A model generated the notes under the pieces. The model made no database searches and was not told the origin of the DNA. It saw only the letters and a program-made list of their open reading frames with translations. A DNA stretch of 64,000 bases from Serinus canaria (taxonomy: Eukaryota; Chordata; Aves; Passeriformes; Fringillidae), in NCBI RefSeq assembly GCF_022539315.1, contig NC_066314.1, positions 41,973,180-42,037,179 on the forward strand. The letters are read 5' to 3'. Positions 48,881 to 61,900 of this stretch are shown one piece after another. The position numbers were made by a program, and so were the translations under genes. The first letter of the stretch is position 1. Every line of letters starts with the position of its first letter.

Positions 48881-51800
48881 CTTGGCATTATGAATTCAGT
48901 GGCTAGGAGTGTGCTCTTAACTTGGGAGCACTACAACATTGCCTGCCACAGTGTCTTGCTGGTTTTGTTCAGTGTCTGCCCTTTTGCCTGTGAAGACAGA
49001 TAAGCAGGCACATTAATTTCTCTTCCAAGTTTAATTTATGTAGCATTTTCCAGCTTCACATTTTCCTGTGAAGCAAGTTGGATTAAATATGGTCACAAAA
49101 CATGGAAAAGAGCAGTAAATCATAAACATGTGTGATGGGTTACTTAACACAGGTGTCAAGAGAGAAAAGTATCTAGAAAATATGATTTGCAAGCTCAAAA
49201 TTTTGATAATTAGGCTATCAGATAGGTACTACCAGATTGTGGCAAGACTGAATGAAACTCCTACCATTGATAAAGAACAAACTTGAGTTTAATACCTGCT
49301 GCTTTTGATGGTATGTGAAGTTTATGGTTGACTTTCTTAATTACTTCTCCCATTATCACAATGTACATTGAAGAGGGAATATAACTTCACCTTTTTTTTT
49401 TTTTTTTATCTGCAGAGTAGGAAACGTGACGTCTGAACTGATTTTTGGTTCTTCATTACTGCTGTTCCTAAACGTATAAATCTGTGACATAGACCCAAGC
49501 TGGGTATTCTCAGGTATTTAGTAGAGTAAAGAAATAATTAAATAATAATGAAGATAATATGATTAAAACCAGTAGTTTTTTCTTCTGCATTGCTGTGGCT
49601 AGTAACATGGCGCTGGCTCACTTCATTTCCAGATGCTAGATTTCACTAAAAGAAGCTAAAAATAAATTCAATACTTTCCTAAAATGACTTTCCAAAGTAA
49701 GCAAGTGCTGCAGTTGCCATAGGGATGTTATAGCATCACAAATGGGAAGAAGTTCTCACAATGGTAAATAAGCACACTGGTGGGTAAGCTGTCCATTTGA
49801 GCATGTCTCAGAGAAGAAATTACTCAGATAGTAGTTTTTAAAGGAGGAGGTTTTAAAAAAAAGCCAAACAAAATGAACACCATCGATTCTGTCTGTGGAA
49901 GTACAAATCTGTGAATACAGGAACTCACAGGTTGTAGGGATCAATGAAGATGCAAGGCACTGCCTGTGCTAAGTGCTGCAGTACCTAAGCTACATCTTTC
50001 CTTGAAAAGAGAAAAAAATGTTGAAAAATATCTTTAAATTCTGTGAAAATAAAAACATCATCAAGTTCTTGCATTTACCATTTGTTCAGTGAGCCTGGAG
50101 CTGTCCAGCTTGTCCTTATTTTGCCTTCTCTTTTGTAATGCATTATGTGACTGAATTCTGGTAGTGCATTTACTGCCTTATATTATTCATTTATTCTGAA
50201 AGTCAATACAAACAAACACAAAGATGCCTAACAAACAAATGGACTTCTTTTCCAAGGTTTCTTCATAATATTCTGCATCATAAAACTTCAAAGGTCAGAT
50301 AATATAAATAACCAGTGACTTCATTGAAGTTGATACTACTGTCCTGATTTACAGCAAGTAGTAATCTAGCCCCAGTAACTCAAGCTTTTCATTCTGTGTT
50401 CAACTCAGAATAGAAAGCAAATGGCTGAATAATAAATACCATGGAAACAAGAGAAAACCCACACAAATCCTATAAAGAGTCAATTTAGGAAAAAAGAAAA
50501 AAAACCAGATTTTCTGTGGATAAAATGAAATTCACTGGGAATCTGCAAAAGGATCATTTAAATACAAAATATTGTGATAGTTACTACCTTTTATAAAAAT
50601 TATTTAATTTTTTTTCTTTTTGTACTTGCCTTTTTCTATTTAGACTGACATGGTCTTACCATGCCATTTTCAACTTGTTCTTCAGAACTCAGATTCAGAG
50701 AGGTCCCTTTCCCAAGGCAGCTCTTTCTCATTGGCAGGACTGGCCTCTCACAGCACTGCTGAGCCTCACTGCTTTCAGCCCATACTCACTTATTTTCTCA
50801 GGCAAATCACTGAAGTGTGGGTGTTCCCCTGAGGTGTGCCCCACTCACTTTGCAGATCAGGTGTAGCTAAGGGGTGAGCAGTGGAGCCAGGGCTGGTCAA
50901 AGTTGTGGATGGGTAAACATTTACCCCTTACCCATCCCTGTCTGGGCTTTTACCTACACTACTCCACATTTATGGCATTTTACAATGCTAGGCTCATAGT
51001 AGAGGGTGAGTGCTTGAATATAACATATTCAAGTTCATATTCAAAGCCCAAAAAGTGCTTTATGAGCAGATCATGTCAAGTTTCATGTTAACACCAGTGT
51101 CAGGGGGAAATTAAGTTTGAAAAATCATCCACCATCTTCCCTGATCTATCTCTATTAATCCATTCTTATTTGGGACCATGTGGCTGGTTAAGCACAGCAG
51201 ATGGAAACAAGCCCTCCAGAATCTGAATCACAATGTAAAAGGTAACCATGCTATCAAGAAAATCTGGGCTTTTTCCTCATCCTTTCAGTGTCCACTGTTC
51301 AGAGCCTCTTGGTTAGGAGAGAGAGAGTCTCAGTGGGTGCTCCTTTAAATGGTGGTTGATCAACTATTATTAGGGCTTCTAGAACCTCACAGACTAGTCT
51401 GAGTTTGGAGTGAGATACTCTCTCCAGCTTTGTATAAGGAAGATTTTGTACTGCACTAGGCACCTGAATTCCTTTGATAGTCAACAGGAGAAGTAACTTC
51501 AAATAGATTGAACTAATCTTATTTTAGACACCCTCAAGCATGAAATAAATAAGGTGAACTGTGCTATATGCCTATTTATGACTTTTGGTTATAAGGGAAG
51601 CCTAGAATGAACAGCTCAGATGGGTAAATTTAAATCACAGGTGTTCAGATCATGACAAAAATCACCTTGGCTGCTCATACTGTCTTTGTAAGCAGTTAGG
51701 ATTCACACTGATCTCTGCTGGCCTGCAGATGCCATGCTCCTTTCTGGAAGAGAATGCCAGGAGCTGCCCTAGAAGGATCTCAGAAGTTTTGCAGACAACC

Positions 51801-52886
51801 ACTGGTGGTAACAGCATATGTGGAAGGTGGATAAAAGGTATTGTATCATCCAGTTAAAGAGCATGTGCACTGGATAAACAGAAAAAGCTGATCAGCTCTG
51901 GGACTACCACCAGCACTGCCTCTTGGCCCACTCCAAGCCCTGGTGTACAGGTAGCAGACACTGCAGTGCACAAGCAGGAAAGAGGCAGACCCACAGGTGG
52001 GGGTATCCCTTCATCAGGGTCTGTGTGTTGCCTCTTGCTCTCTTTGTTGTGCCTCTGCACATGTGGTTCTCTCTGTCTCACCCAGTGAGAGACATCTCTT
52101 TCTCACAGAGTGGCTCTCCTGAGAAGTGCCAGTATGGCTCTCCATGAATGCTTTAGCATTTTATTGGAATAGCATGAATAGAAAAGCTTGAGAACATTTT
52201 CCTCTGGAACAACCCACAATGTAGTCCTATCAGGCATTGAAAGATGGGATTTGAAGAAAAAAGTAATTGAATGGTTGTCTCCCACCCCCTCTATTCTAAG
52301 CAATGAGCTATTGCTCAAAAGCATTAGTCCTCCTTTCTTCCCATACTTTATTTTGTGCTTTTTGTGTTTCATTTCATCACAAGTAGATGAAAATGAAATG
52401 TGCTGGAAATGGCAGGAGCAGTTGGCTTCAATATTTCCAAGCTATTTCTCTCAACCCAATATGAAATCTATTAAAAAATGATTCTGTAAGTTTTCCTTTT
52501 GGTTAAAATGACATGAAGATACTGACCTAAATGTACAGTTGTCCTAGTTGTCCTAGAAGTGAGGTTTTCAAGGTAAAATGTACTTGAACAAAATCCAGCT
52601 GCCTTGTCCCCCTAGCAGTGTGGTATGATGGACAAAAGAGAAATATAATCCACTTTTTAAGTTGGAGGTAAAACTGATTTTTGGGGCAGACCCTAGAGTG
52701 GACAGAAAAGCAGAACAGACTCTTGTATAGACCTTAATGTTTTAAAAAGCCAGAATATATACGGCAGAGAGTGGTCCAAAAAGTCTCATGAAAGTATATG
52801 AAGCTCCTTCTGAGGCTTGATCCATTAAAAAAAATAATCTGAAAGACAAAGAGTGTTTGGCTGCAATATTTCATTACTTTTTTGTG
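48881..52886. other. Non-coding stretch, no gene seen
   Basis: No recognisable gene or repeat family. A T run of 16 lies at 49392-49407. Overlapping short frames at 50650-50866 and 51854-52481 have no recognised domains. Confidence 0.5.
49392..49407. repeat. Poly(T) run of 16
   Basis: An uninterrupted T homopolymer with no attached element recognised. Confidence 0.95.
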
Positions 52887-52927
52887 TATATATATATATA
52901 TGGAGAGAGAGAGAAAGAGAGATAGAT
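52887..52927. repeat. Compound (TA)n(GA)n microsatellite
   Basis: A perfect (TA)n of about 7.5 copies passes directly into (GA)n with an AAA interruption and then GATA units. It is likely variable in length. Confidence 0.93.
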
Positions 52928-53090
52928 CTTATATATTCATAGCTATACATATAGTTAGTTATATGGTCAGTTTTGTACTAGTAATGACTAGGAAATTTTG
53001 AATTATAGCATTTATGTAAACACACATATATATGCAAACACATATGTAAATGAATACCTATTTTCAATTATTATTTCAATCTATATCCAT

Positions 53091-53122
53091 ATCCATCTAT
53101 ATCCATATCTACCTATATCCAT
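53091..53122. repeat. (TATCCA)n hexanucleotide repeat
   Basis: Interrupted copies of CTATATCCATATCCAT, about five units of TATCCA or TATCTA, roughly 160 bases after the TA/GA microsatellite. Confidence 0.85.
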
Positions 53123-53673
53123 AACAAAACTCTGTCTTCCAGTTTAGACCAAATGCACCAGACAGACATGAAAGCACATACAAGGAGTATGGACTAATTG
53201 TATCTATATTACTAATTGTATGTATGTTATAGTGGACTTTGTATCACTTCAGAGAATTGGCTGTCAAAACTTTCTCAATCTGAAAAAATATTAGTACCAT
53301 TCTCCATTTTCATAAAGACCATTTCCTGTCCTCTTGGAGTTTTTTCTTCTCTCTCTCTGCCTCTTGTGCAACACTTTTTCAAATGAATTAAACATTAAAT
53401 CCTTGCCACAGTATATATGAAAGCTGACAGATAGACTGAGCCAGCAGTACTGGTCTGATATGCTTTGTGGCAGCTTTCCTACATGGGATACTCTGTGCTG
53501 GCAGGCACTCCATGCCAGCTTCTGACAGCACAGGCTTTGCCAGCTTCTGCATCTCCTGACTGGGCCAGTTCTGGACTTATAGAAAGTAAGGCCAAACACA
53601 TCATTGCAGGTCAAAGACAAAGACAAGAGCAGCTGTTTCTGAACCACCCCTGGAGGATGACCACCCTCCTGCT

Positions 53674-53719
53674 TCCTGAAACCTAGGAGTCACAGTCCCT
53701 GAAACCTAAGAGTCATGGT
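53674..53719. repeat. Two-copy 23-base tandem duplication
   Basis: Copy 1 (53674-53696) and copy 2 (53697-53719) share 'cctgaaaccta' and 'gagtca' and differ at about four positions. The junction is exact, giving a period of 23 bases. Confidence 0.88.
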
Positions 53720-55900
53720 CCCATGGCAAACTATTCTAGCAAAAAATCCCCAGACAGTTATACATCTCTTTCATAATGTCTAATCTTTGCTACAATTTTT
53801 GCTTATTACCCCTAGTTCTTCTCTCAGAGAACAAACAGTGCAGTTTATGTTCTTTTTCACTGACAGTTACATTTAAAATATGTGAAGACCATTGGCCTAT
53901 CTTTCCTCCCACAACTCAGTCATCTCTGTTATAAGCAAAAATAACATAATTCCCCATATCCTTCTGTATAGTTCTTATTCTTTAGCTTGAAATTCATTCC
54001 AATTTACCACCTCTGGGATTTTTTATGAGAGTAAAAGTTAAGACAGCTTTTAAACAGTATAAACTAATGACTTCTATAATCACAGAATCTAAAATGTAAG
54101 TGTGAAGGTGAACTGTTATTTCCTTCCAGAGATGAAAAATGGCCTTTTCTTTCCTATTTTTTTATTACCTCTTTTATGTTTGCTTACCTGAGACAGTTGT
54201 TGAGTGGCTTTGAAGGCAGTACCAACTTAGGTTCTGTTTTGCTTGTAATTGTCATTCATGGAGTTGCAGAAATGCATCTAAAAATAGACATCTACCAAAC
54301 TCTCTGCAATGAAGGTATGACTTCATAACACTGGGAAGGGAAGAAAACACATGGTCCCTTAAGCAAGGGACCATGGCAACAGACATTGGCATCTCATTGA
54401 TGCTGTTTTACATAGAGGAAATGCATTTCTCTGTGTTTGAAAGGAAAAACATTTGAGTTACTCAGAGGTTGTTTGAGAACCCTTATTTGCCTGATCTGAT
54501 GTTGAAAGTCTATAAGAAGTTACTGGTCTTGCTCTTCCTTTGAGTCAATTTTAGTTGACTGACTGGTGGCAATTGGAGCAGTGATTTAAAAAAGCACAGA
54601 ATACCACAAGTTCTCCAGCTGAAGGACTCCACATGGCTGCAGTACACCCTGGAAGTCCAGACAGGAGATAGTGTTTGGATCCATAGTGACAGGCTTTGCA
54701 GGTGGGGTTAGTGAAACTGGTTAGTCTTGCCAGAAGACATTTCTCACACTGGTGTCTCCTAACAGGAGAGCCATGATGAGAAGCAACCACAGTATTTACC
54801 CTTTTTTCCCTAAATCAGATAAAATTATGCCTTTTAGGTGCTGAATGTGAAATTTGTTTAGCTGGGATTACTCTTCTCTTTACTAAAGCCAAATAATTTG
54901 CTGAATGACATAAACAGGTGCAATCTTGGTATCTCTGCTATATGAAACAAAGCCAAATGCCATTAAAGCTCCAAATAATCCTTATTGCATAAAATGTCCT
55001 GTGCCAAAGCACTGTAATGAAATATTGTGCTGTACATGCAGACACTGTGCATTTTAATCCCACTTGGATGGAAGCTAAAGATCTTTTCTTCCTTTATTTT
55101 TTCCCAAATTAAAATGATTTTTGAGATTTCCAAACTTGCCCAATTTTGCAATCAAAATCTTAAAAACAGTAAAGGAAACAACCCTAAATAAATAAATAAA
55201 TCCTTAATCAAAGGAGCTAGATCTTAGTTACTTTATATTTTTTAGGGTTTTTTTCAAAACAAAAAAAAAAGGAAAAAAGAAAAAAAAAGCATTTCCAAAG
55301 CATTTCCCTTCTCAGTTCCCCACTGGCCACCACTGCTGAGTGAAATAATTTTTCAGCAAATAGAGTTCACTTCTGGATTATCAATATGTCTTAGCTTTGC
55401 ATAGCAGTAAGGAAGGCAGCTTCTCACTGACACACTTGTTCCTTGCAGACGTTCCCTGCCACAGTTCACTCTCTAGTTCTGGATCTGCTGAATCTTTCCT
55501 CCTTTTTGGCTTGTGTGAATAGTGCCATTATTTGGATGTTTGGCTCTTGTTTCCTCTCCTCCTCTCTACATGTGCTGTCGTGTAAGTGACGGTTTGGGTG
55601 TGTCCATGAGAGCTCTATTCCCATCTTCTCATTTAAGTCACAACCCCTGGTACTATCAGAACAAAAAGCAAAATGTTTTCCCTGACCAAGATTAAGGGCA
55701 GAATTTCATCACCTAAAGTGCAGGGAGGCAGAATGGTCTGTAGGAATCATCTTGCAGATGGGAAGCTCACATGAGTGCAGAAGATTTCTGTAGTACTGGA
55801 CATTGTGCTACCCTATAAAAGAAAATCTTACCCATCTCTGCTTTAAACTACAGAATAATACTTGATTGGTTGCTCTTTTGACTTGTACAGAGACTTAGAC
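53720..55900. other. Non-coding stretch, no gene seen
   Basis: No recognised gene or transposon. It holds a short (AAAT)n at 55186-55200 and an A-rich stretch at about 55256-55290. Confidence 0.5.
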
Positions 55901-55937
55901 AAACATGTCCTAAACCCTTTTTTTGTAGGACATGTTT
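55901..55937. repeat. Perfect 12-base inverted repeat
   Basis: AAACATGTCCTA (55901-55912) and TAGGACATGTTT (55926-55937) are exact reverse complements, separated by a 13-base T-rich loop. Each arm also contains the self-complementary hexamer ACATGT. Too short to assign as a transposon end. Confidence 0.88.
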
Positions 55938-58900
55938 TAGCACTTTTATGAAGGAAATGGAGGGAATAACCTCATATTTGTCTCTGGCACAAATAACAAA
56001 GTGTGTCCCTCTAGAACTTCCCTATTGCTAAAATGAATTTGCTTGTTTGTGCCATATTTAAATTATTTGCCAAGGCCAACTGCCATAAGCCACAATGACT
56101 AATACAAATCACAGTATTTTTAAATTATGGTCTTTTATGGTGAAATGTAAGCCAATCAGTAGGGTAGTAGCTAATATTGAATGATCCTTTGTAGTGCTTC
56201 ACTCACTATGCATAGACTCATTAGCAAACACAGAATTTTATACTTCATGAAAAATGTATCCTAAACAGCCAGCTTAGTTGAGAAAAATTCATAGGGAACA
56301 AGTTTTTTCAAATTGTTGGTACAATTAAAAATTTGATAAACATGTTTCAGATTTCCACTGTCTTTTGTGTTTTCATGTAGCTATCCTGAAATTATTTTCA
56401 AGTTTGAAAATACAAAATATTAGTGATGGTGTTAACATTGCTTCTCTTAGCCTTGAGTTACACAGAACTACAGAAACAATGTCCTAAATCCTAAATTCCA
56501 GAAAAAAAAAAAAAAAATTCTGAGAGGAGTACCCAATGCATAGGTTAAAGAGAGCTGAAGGCCTGACACAGAAAAAACCACTGGCCACAGATTCCTTTCT
56601 TTGGGGGCAACTCTAATCTTCTCTGGGAAGCAACCAAATGCCAAACCAAGTCAGAACTCTTAGTGGTGTGTCAAGCATATTAGGAACATCAAACCATGTG
56701 TTTCCAAAGAACATCATATGTTATTCAAAGGAAATGGCCCTAACAGGATTTTACCTCCTTAGCATAAGGGACTTCAGAGCTCTCCTTGGACAATGCAGTT
56801 TGCTGTCACTCTCCACATGATGGTTAGGACAGCTAGGTACAATCCACTTTGAAGACAGTATAAATGGTTCCCCATAAAACAAAAAGAGGAAGAAGGATCT
56901 TTGGGGAACAGAGAAAACCCAGCAAACAAAGTATGCTACCTTCTCCCTTCCTCTCAACTCTCCCTCACCTCAAAACCAGCAGAGATTTTTTTTCTCAGCA
57001 GCAGTATGGACCCATATCAGGACTTTAAAGCATTTTCCTTTTAACTTGCCCTGACTTTATTATGCTGGGAATTTTTACATATCCATCTTTTACATATATT
57101 TTTACTCCTTTGTGGTCTAAAACAAGCTTCAGAAGAGTTAACTACTGTCTCATTTACACCTTTCTTCTACTTCTTTCCATCCCAGTGGCACAATTTCCTT
57201 CAGAAACTGTGAACCCACAGGAATTCCCTGATATGTTTAATTCGTTTCCCTATGGCTTGGAGGGATTCAATAAATCCCTAAACCATCTCCAGACAGTGTG
57301 ACATTTATAATTAAGCATATGTGGCCAGCTCCATCCATTTTATAGCCACATACAATAAAAGTGTGACTTCTTGCCTCTCTCAAAAGGTGAGCATCTTCTG
57401 GATGTCAAGGCAGGACACTGTCGGTACAATGCTGTCAGTGCTCAGCCTTCTGGGCAGCCTGTTTGACCTTTAGTGGCATCTAGTGGCAAATGAGTTTGTA
57501 GGGGAAAATCTTCACAATTAAATGGCAATTAAACCAGTGAAAATTGATTTCATGTTCATATGTGAGACTGGGAAGAATGGAGCTTGCAGTGCATCAGCCC
57601 AGTAGGACACATTGCTGGCTGCCAGCCTACCTTTCCAGTCTAAACCAGTCACCAGGCATTATAGGCCACGTGACCAAATTAGTTTCAGTGCTAATTTACA
57701 GAGCTTCTGATAAGACTTTCTAATTATGGTTTGGAACAAGGGCTGCAGGTAGTTAAGAAGTAAGCATTAGCCACCTTTTGAAAATCAATGTGCTATTTTT
57801 GCTACTTTGTTGATCATAATTTATTTCTTCCATTAAGCCATATGAGACATTCTTTTCTACCTCAGTGTGGGTGCTCTCACTATTATCCCTAGAAACAGTA
57901 CAACAGATTTTGATATTGCCTTGGCAGAGGCACAGAGCTTCTCTTCCTATGTGAGATTCACTAGTGTTTTGATTTTACCAGATGTCACAATACTTTCTTC
58001 TCTTGTCTAATGTTAAAATATATATGGAGCAATATGCTGGATAGCTGGCAACATATTGATAGAAGCTCAGAGTCAAAAGATGTTTGTCTCATAAATATAT
58101 GATTCCATATTCAGACAACATACTGATAGAAGTTGAAGAGACTTCTAGCTCTGCTGGGATAACAGTCTGCAATATTTAATCTGATGTGGTTTTAGTGCAT
58201 TAGTTTTTCAGAAAAGCCAGCTGTATGCAAAAAGAAGCAATTGAAAAGCATTGTAGGTGAAACAGTCTGCCTAAATGGTCTTTTTTTTCCTTTTTAAAGA
58301 AACCCAAATGTTAAAAATTCAAGACAAAATATATATGCTAAAATTTCTGTAGAAACTATCTCCACAGGTGAAAAATGTCATGCATGAATTAATATATGCT
58401 GCTGTTATTGTACATTGTTGTTAAGGTAACCTGTTGTTATTTTGCAGCTCCACAAAAAATGAGAAAACAGCTGTGAAAATACTATTTAAAATTTAATATT
58501 TTCTAAAGAAAATCAGTATTTACATTAACTACCTCTTTATATTCATGCAACAAAAAATAAGTTCTGGTGAAAAGTTTAGTATTGCTCATCATTTGGGCTG
58601 ACAGAAAAGGTATTCTTTGAGAATGCTTTTCAGTGAAATGTTTTCAACTAAATTCTTCCCTTTACTGGGATACTGTCATATTAGATCAGCTTTACAAGGA
58701 AGCCTGGTGGGAAATGCAGAAGGAGATATTTGGTCATTGTACAACTGCAAAATAATATGTAGTCAGATCTCTTAGCACAGCTAAGATTACAAGAATACTG
58801 CACTATGCCATTCTGGGAGTTGTTGATAAAGTCCTTGCTTCTGTGATCCAGAAATGCCTCCTGTTTCCTGGGAACTGCCACTTCCTAACGGTGCTATGGA

Positions 58901-61900
58901 GCAGTATGTCACAATCTCTTAGGTCAGCTTTTTGAAATGAGAAATGGGTGTTATATTATGACACTGAACATGTCAGTGAGTCACAATTCACTTTTTAAGA
59001 AAGAAACAAAAAAACTTTCCCCAGTGGATTAATGAATCAGATACATTCACACAAAAAAGTCCTTCTTACTTCCTTTGCTGCGGGTTATACTGACATTTTG
59101 GCAGCTAATAAAACACAGGGGGCCAGAAAATGTATTTGGGACAGTTGAGTGTGCTTGTCTGCCAAATTAAATAATGGACCAGAGACATTGGAACAGGACT
59201 AGAGAATGTACAAGATAAGTGAAAGCTGTGCCAGCTGAGAGGTCTTACTGGAAAGTGGCTTGAACAGCTTGCAGCTGAGATGAGACAAAAAGTCCATGTG
59301 GATAGAGAATTCCATCTGTCCCTGAATACATTTTTCCATTTAGAGTTTAAGAAGGATGCAAAAATCATTTGGGTTCCTTGATTTGCATTGTGAAAGGAAA
59401 ATAGGAAAAGATGGTTATGCTCTCCTGACACTGCACTGTGACTTAAGCTTTATCTTTGTTCAAGGGAAAACCTTCTGCTTGAAGGAGCATTAAAGCACAG
59501 TGTTATAAGTCAAGGTCCAAAAAGCTCCCTGTTAATAAAAACGGATTAATGATCAGTGCATAGCTGATTCTAGCAGCAAAGAAACTGCATCTAGATGAAA
59601 CTGATTTGACATATAAAAGAAATGCTTTCTACAGTTCAAGACTTTTGACTGTCTAGCGTTGAAGTCCCAGGAAAATGTCTCCTGTGAAGGAGGTGAGTTT
59701 AGAGAAGAAACCCCTATTGGAGTTACCCAGCATTCTGAAGCCTTGAAACTGCCTTAAATTAGACATAGAATTTCTAGTTATCTCTGAGCATGCAATGAGC
59801 TGGCAGCTGGCATCTGACAGCTGATCAGAGAGTTTAGAATTTTCAGTACCACAGTGGTCTTTAGAAAGCTAATATCTTCTGCCTAAAAGAAGACTGGTTG
59901 AGCAATTTGGGTTTGATTCAAGTAAACAGTTGGCAGGTTTAGGAATGCTGCTTAAACTGAGGTGGATTTTGTTCTTAAAAGCTTATGTTTGTCAAGCATG
60001 GCACCCCAGCAGCCTAAGTGTACAGTATGCTTCTCTCCCTTCCAATCCAGGAATAGATGAGATTGAAGGACAAGTCCTACCAAAGCTGAAATGATTTTTA
60101 AAAATTTACAGAGTATCAAAAGCGTGAGCCACATTTGATTAAAACATAGCAATATGACATGTTTCCCAAAATGCTTAAAATCTGAAATAATTTCATTTCT
60201 ATCAAACATATCACATTCAAGTAAAATATCCAAACAGTATAGATTTTGTATTAAAATATCTAGGTCTAAACGTAATGGACTAAATAACTGTTAAGACAAA
60301 CGTAAAAGTCATGATCAGATTTACCTGAACATATTTTAGCAGAGATGATATAGGAACATGAGTGTAGAGGAAACCTTTAAGTATTAGTTGACAATGGCAT
60401 ATGCTTCAGTGAGAATAGCTGACAAAGAAGGAGTAATCTAAGGGTTGTTTCTCTCCTGACAGGCTCTACTGTGCTAATCCTGAGTTACAAATAGAAAAAT
60501 ATAAAGTGCATTGATTTCAAAATCAGTTCCTCCCCTGAAGAATATAACTACATAATGAGAAAAAAAAAAAAAACCCAAAACAAAACAGAGATTAAATTAA
60601 TATGTACTAATAAAGAAGACAGAAGCATAAGACAAATAATAAACATTCTTTTTTGTAAATTGATATGAGTAGCAGAAGTGAAAGTTATGCCTTTGGGATA
60701 GTGAAGAGAAGAGAAAGGGAGGAAGTAAAAGGCAAGTATGGATAGTGTAGTGTAGTAAGGGTGAATATAAGGAGCTTGAATGTGACATCAATGGACAAGT
60801 GGAGCTGATCAAGGATTCAAATTGGAAATTATACTGTATGGTATGCAAAATATCAGTTAAGAAGGAGAAGCTGCAAAAAGCAGTCAAAGAAAGGGAACAA
60901 TGACTAACAGATTCAAAGAAACACACAGGGAGACAAGATATTTTTTATTTTTCAAAACTCAGTTTGATAGCATCTACAGGCTGTACTCTGTGTGCTAAAC
61001 TCTTTTACCAGAGACAGCCAAGAACGTTGGGAAACAGTTGTTGCTACTCTTTCACTTGCAGAGAAATCAGCCCTTATCAACCACTTAATTGGTGAGACTT
61101 AGTCATGTTTCAGAGTCTCTGAAAAATACTTAAAACAACTATTATATTTATCTGCTATTAGGTTATTAAAATCTTCAGATAAAAAAGCCTAATCACAGAA
61201 GGGCTATTGCCAAAACTAGACCAGATAGCCTTGATTTTTCCTTGCTGAATCTTGGAAGTCCCCAAAGGCTTTCAGCAAACCTCCAGGGAAGGAGATCCTA
61301 CAGCCTCTCTGATTTTTACCCTGTGCTCCCAGGAGAGATGTTTTCTACTGTCCACTTTGAGCCATAGCTGTTTTCCTTCAGAAATGCCTATCAATTCTCA
61401 TAATTCAAAACAGAAGTTAAAAGGGCCTTTATTAAAGGCATTTTCAATGCCACAAGACAAGTTCCATGTGTTCAGCTATACTTCCCATAGGCTCTTTTTA
61501 CTGTTAGAGAAGCAGACAGAACACCAAACTAGCCAGCAACTTCAAGAGGGAATCACACAAACATGCCTAAGTATTTACACTGTTCTACATTCAGTGTGTG
61601 CCTCCTTTTTACCATTGTCTATGGTATGTCAAGAATGGCTCGTGGTTCCTGCCATCACGCTTCCCCCCATGACGCTGAGCAGAGCTTCAACCTAAGAACT
61701 GAGAGGTGAAAAGCTTCTTTCTCACTGCTTGCAGAAGCAGAGGTCTGAGGTTACACCTTACCCCAGATTCATGCTACAGGCTGCCTCTGTTATGAATGAG
61801 GTTTTGCTCATTTGAGCTGGGGAATGGAAAGCAGCTGGATATAATGCCTGTCTTACATGCCGTTGGCAGCAGATGTTGGCATTCCTTAGCCATGCAGGTT

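Noticed and set aside
59641..59698. ATG followed by six codons and a strong GTGAGT donor, like a first exon
   Set aside because: Short matches of this kind are common by chance. There is no promoter-like or GC-rich context and no partner exon.
61252..61695. 147-codon forward open frame, the longest in the window
   Set aside because: It starts at TTG, resembles no known protein and has no flanking splice or promoter support. The length is compatible with chance.
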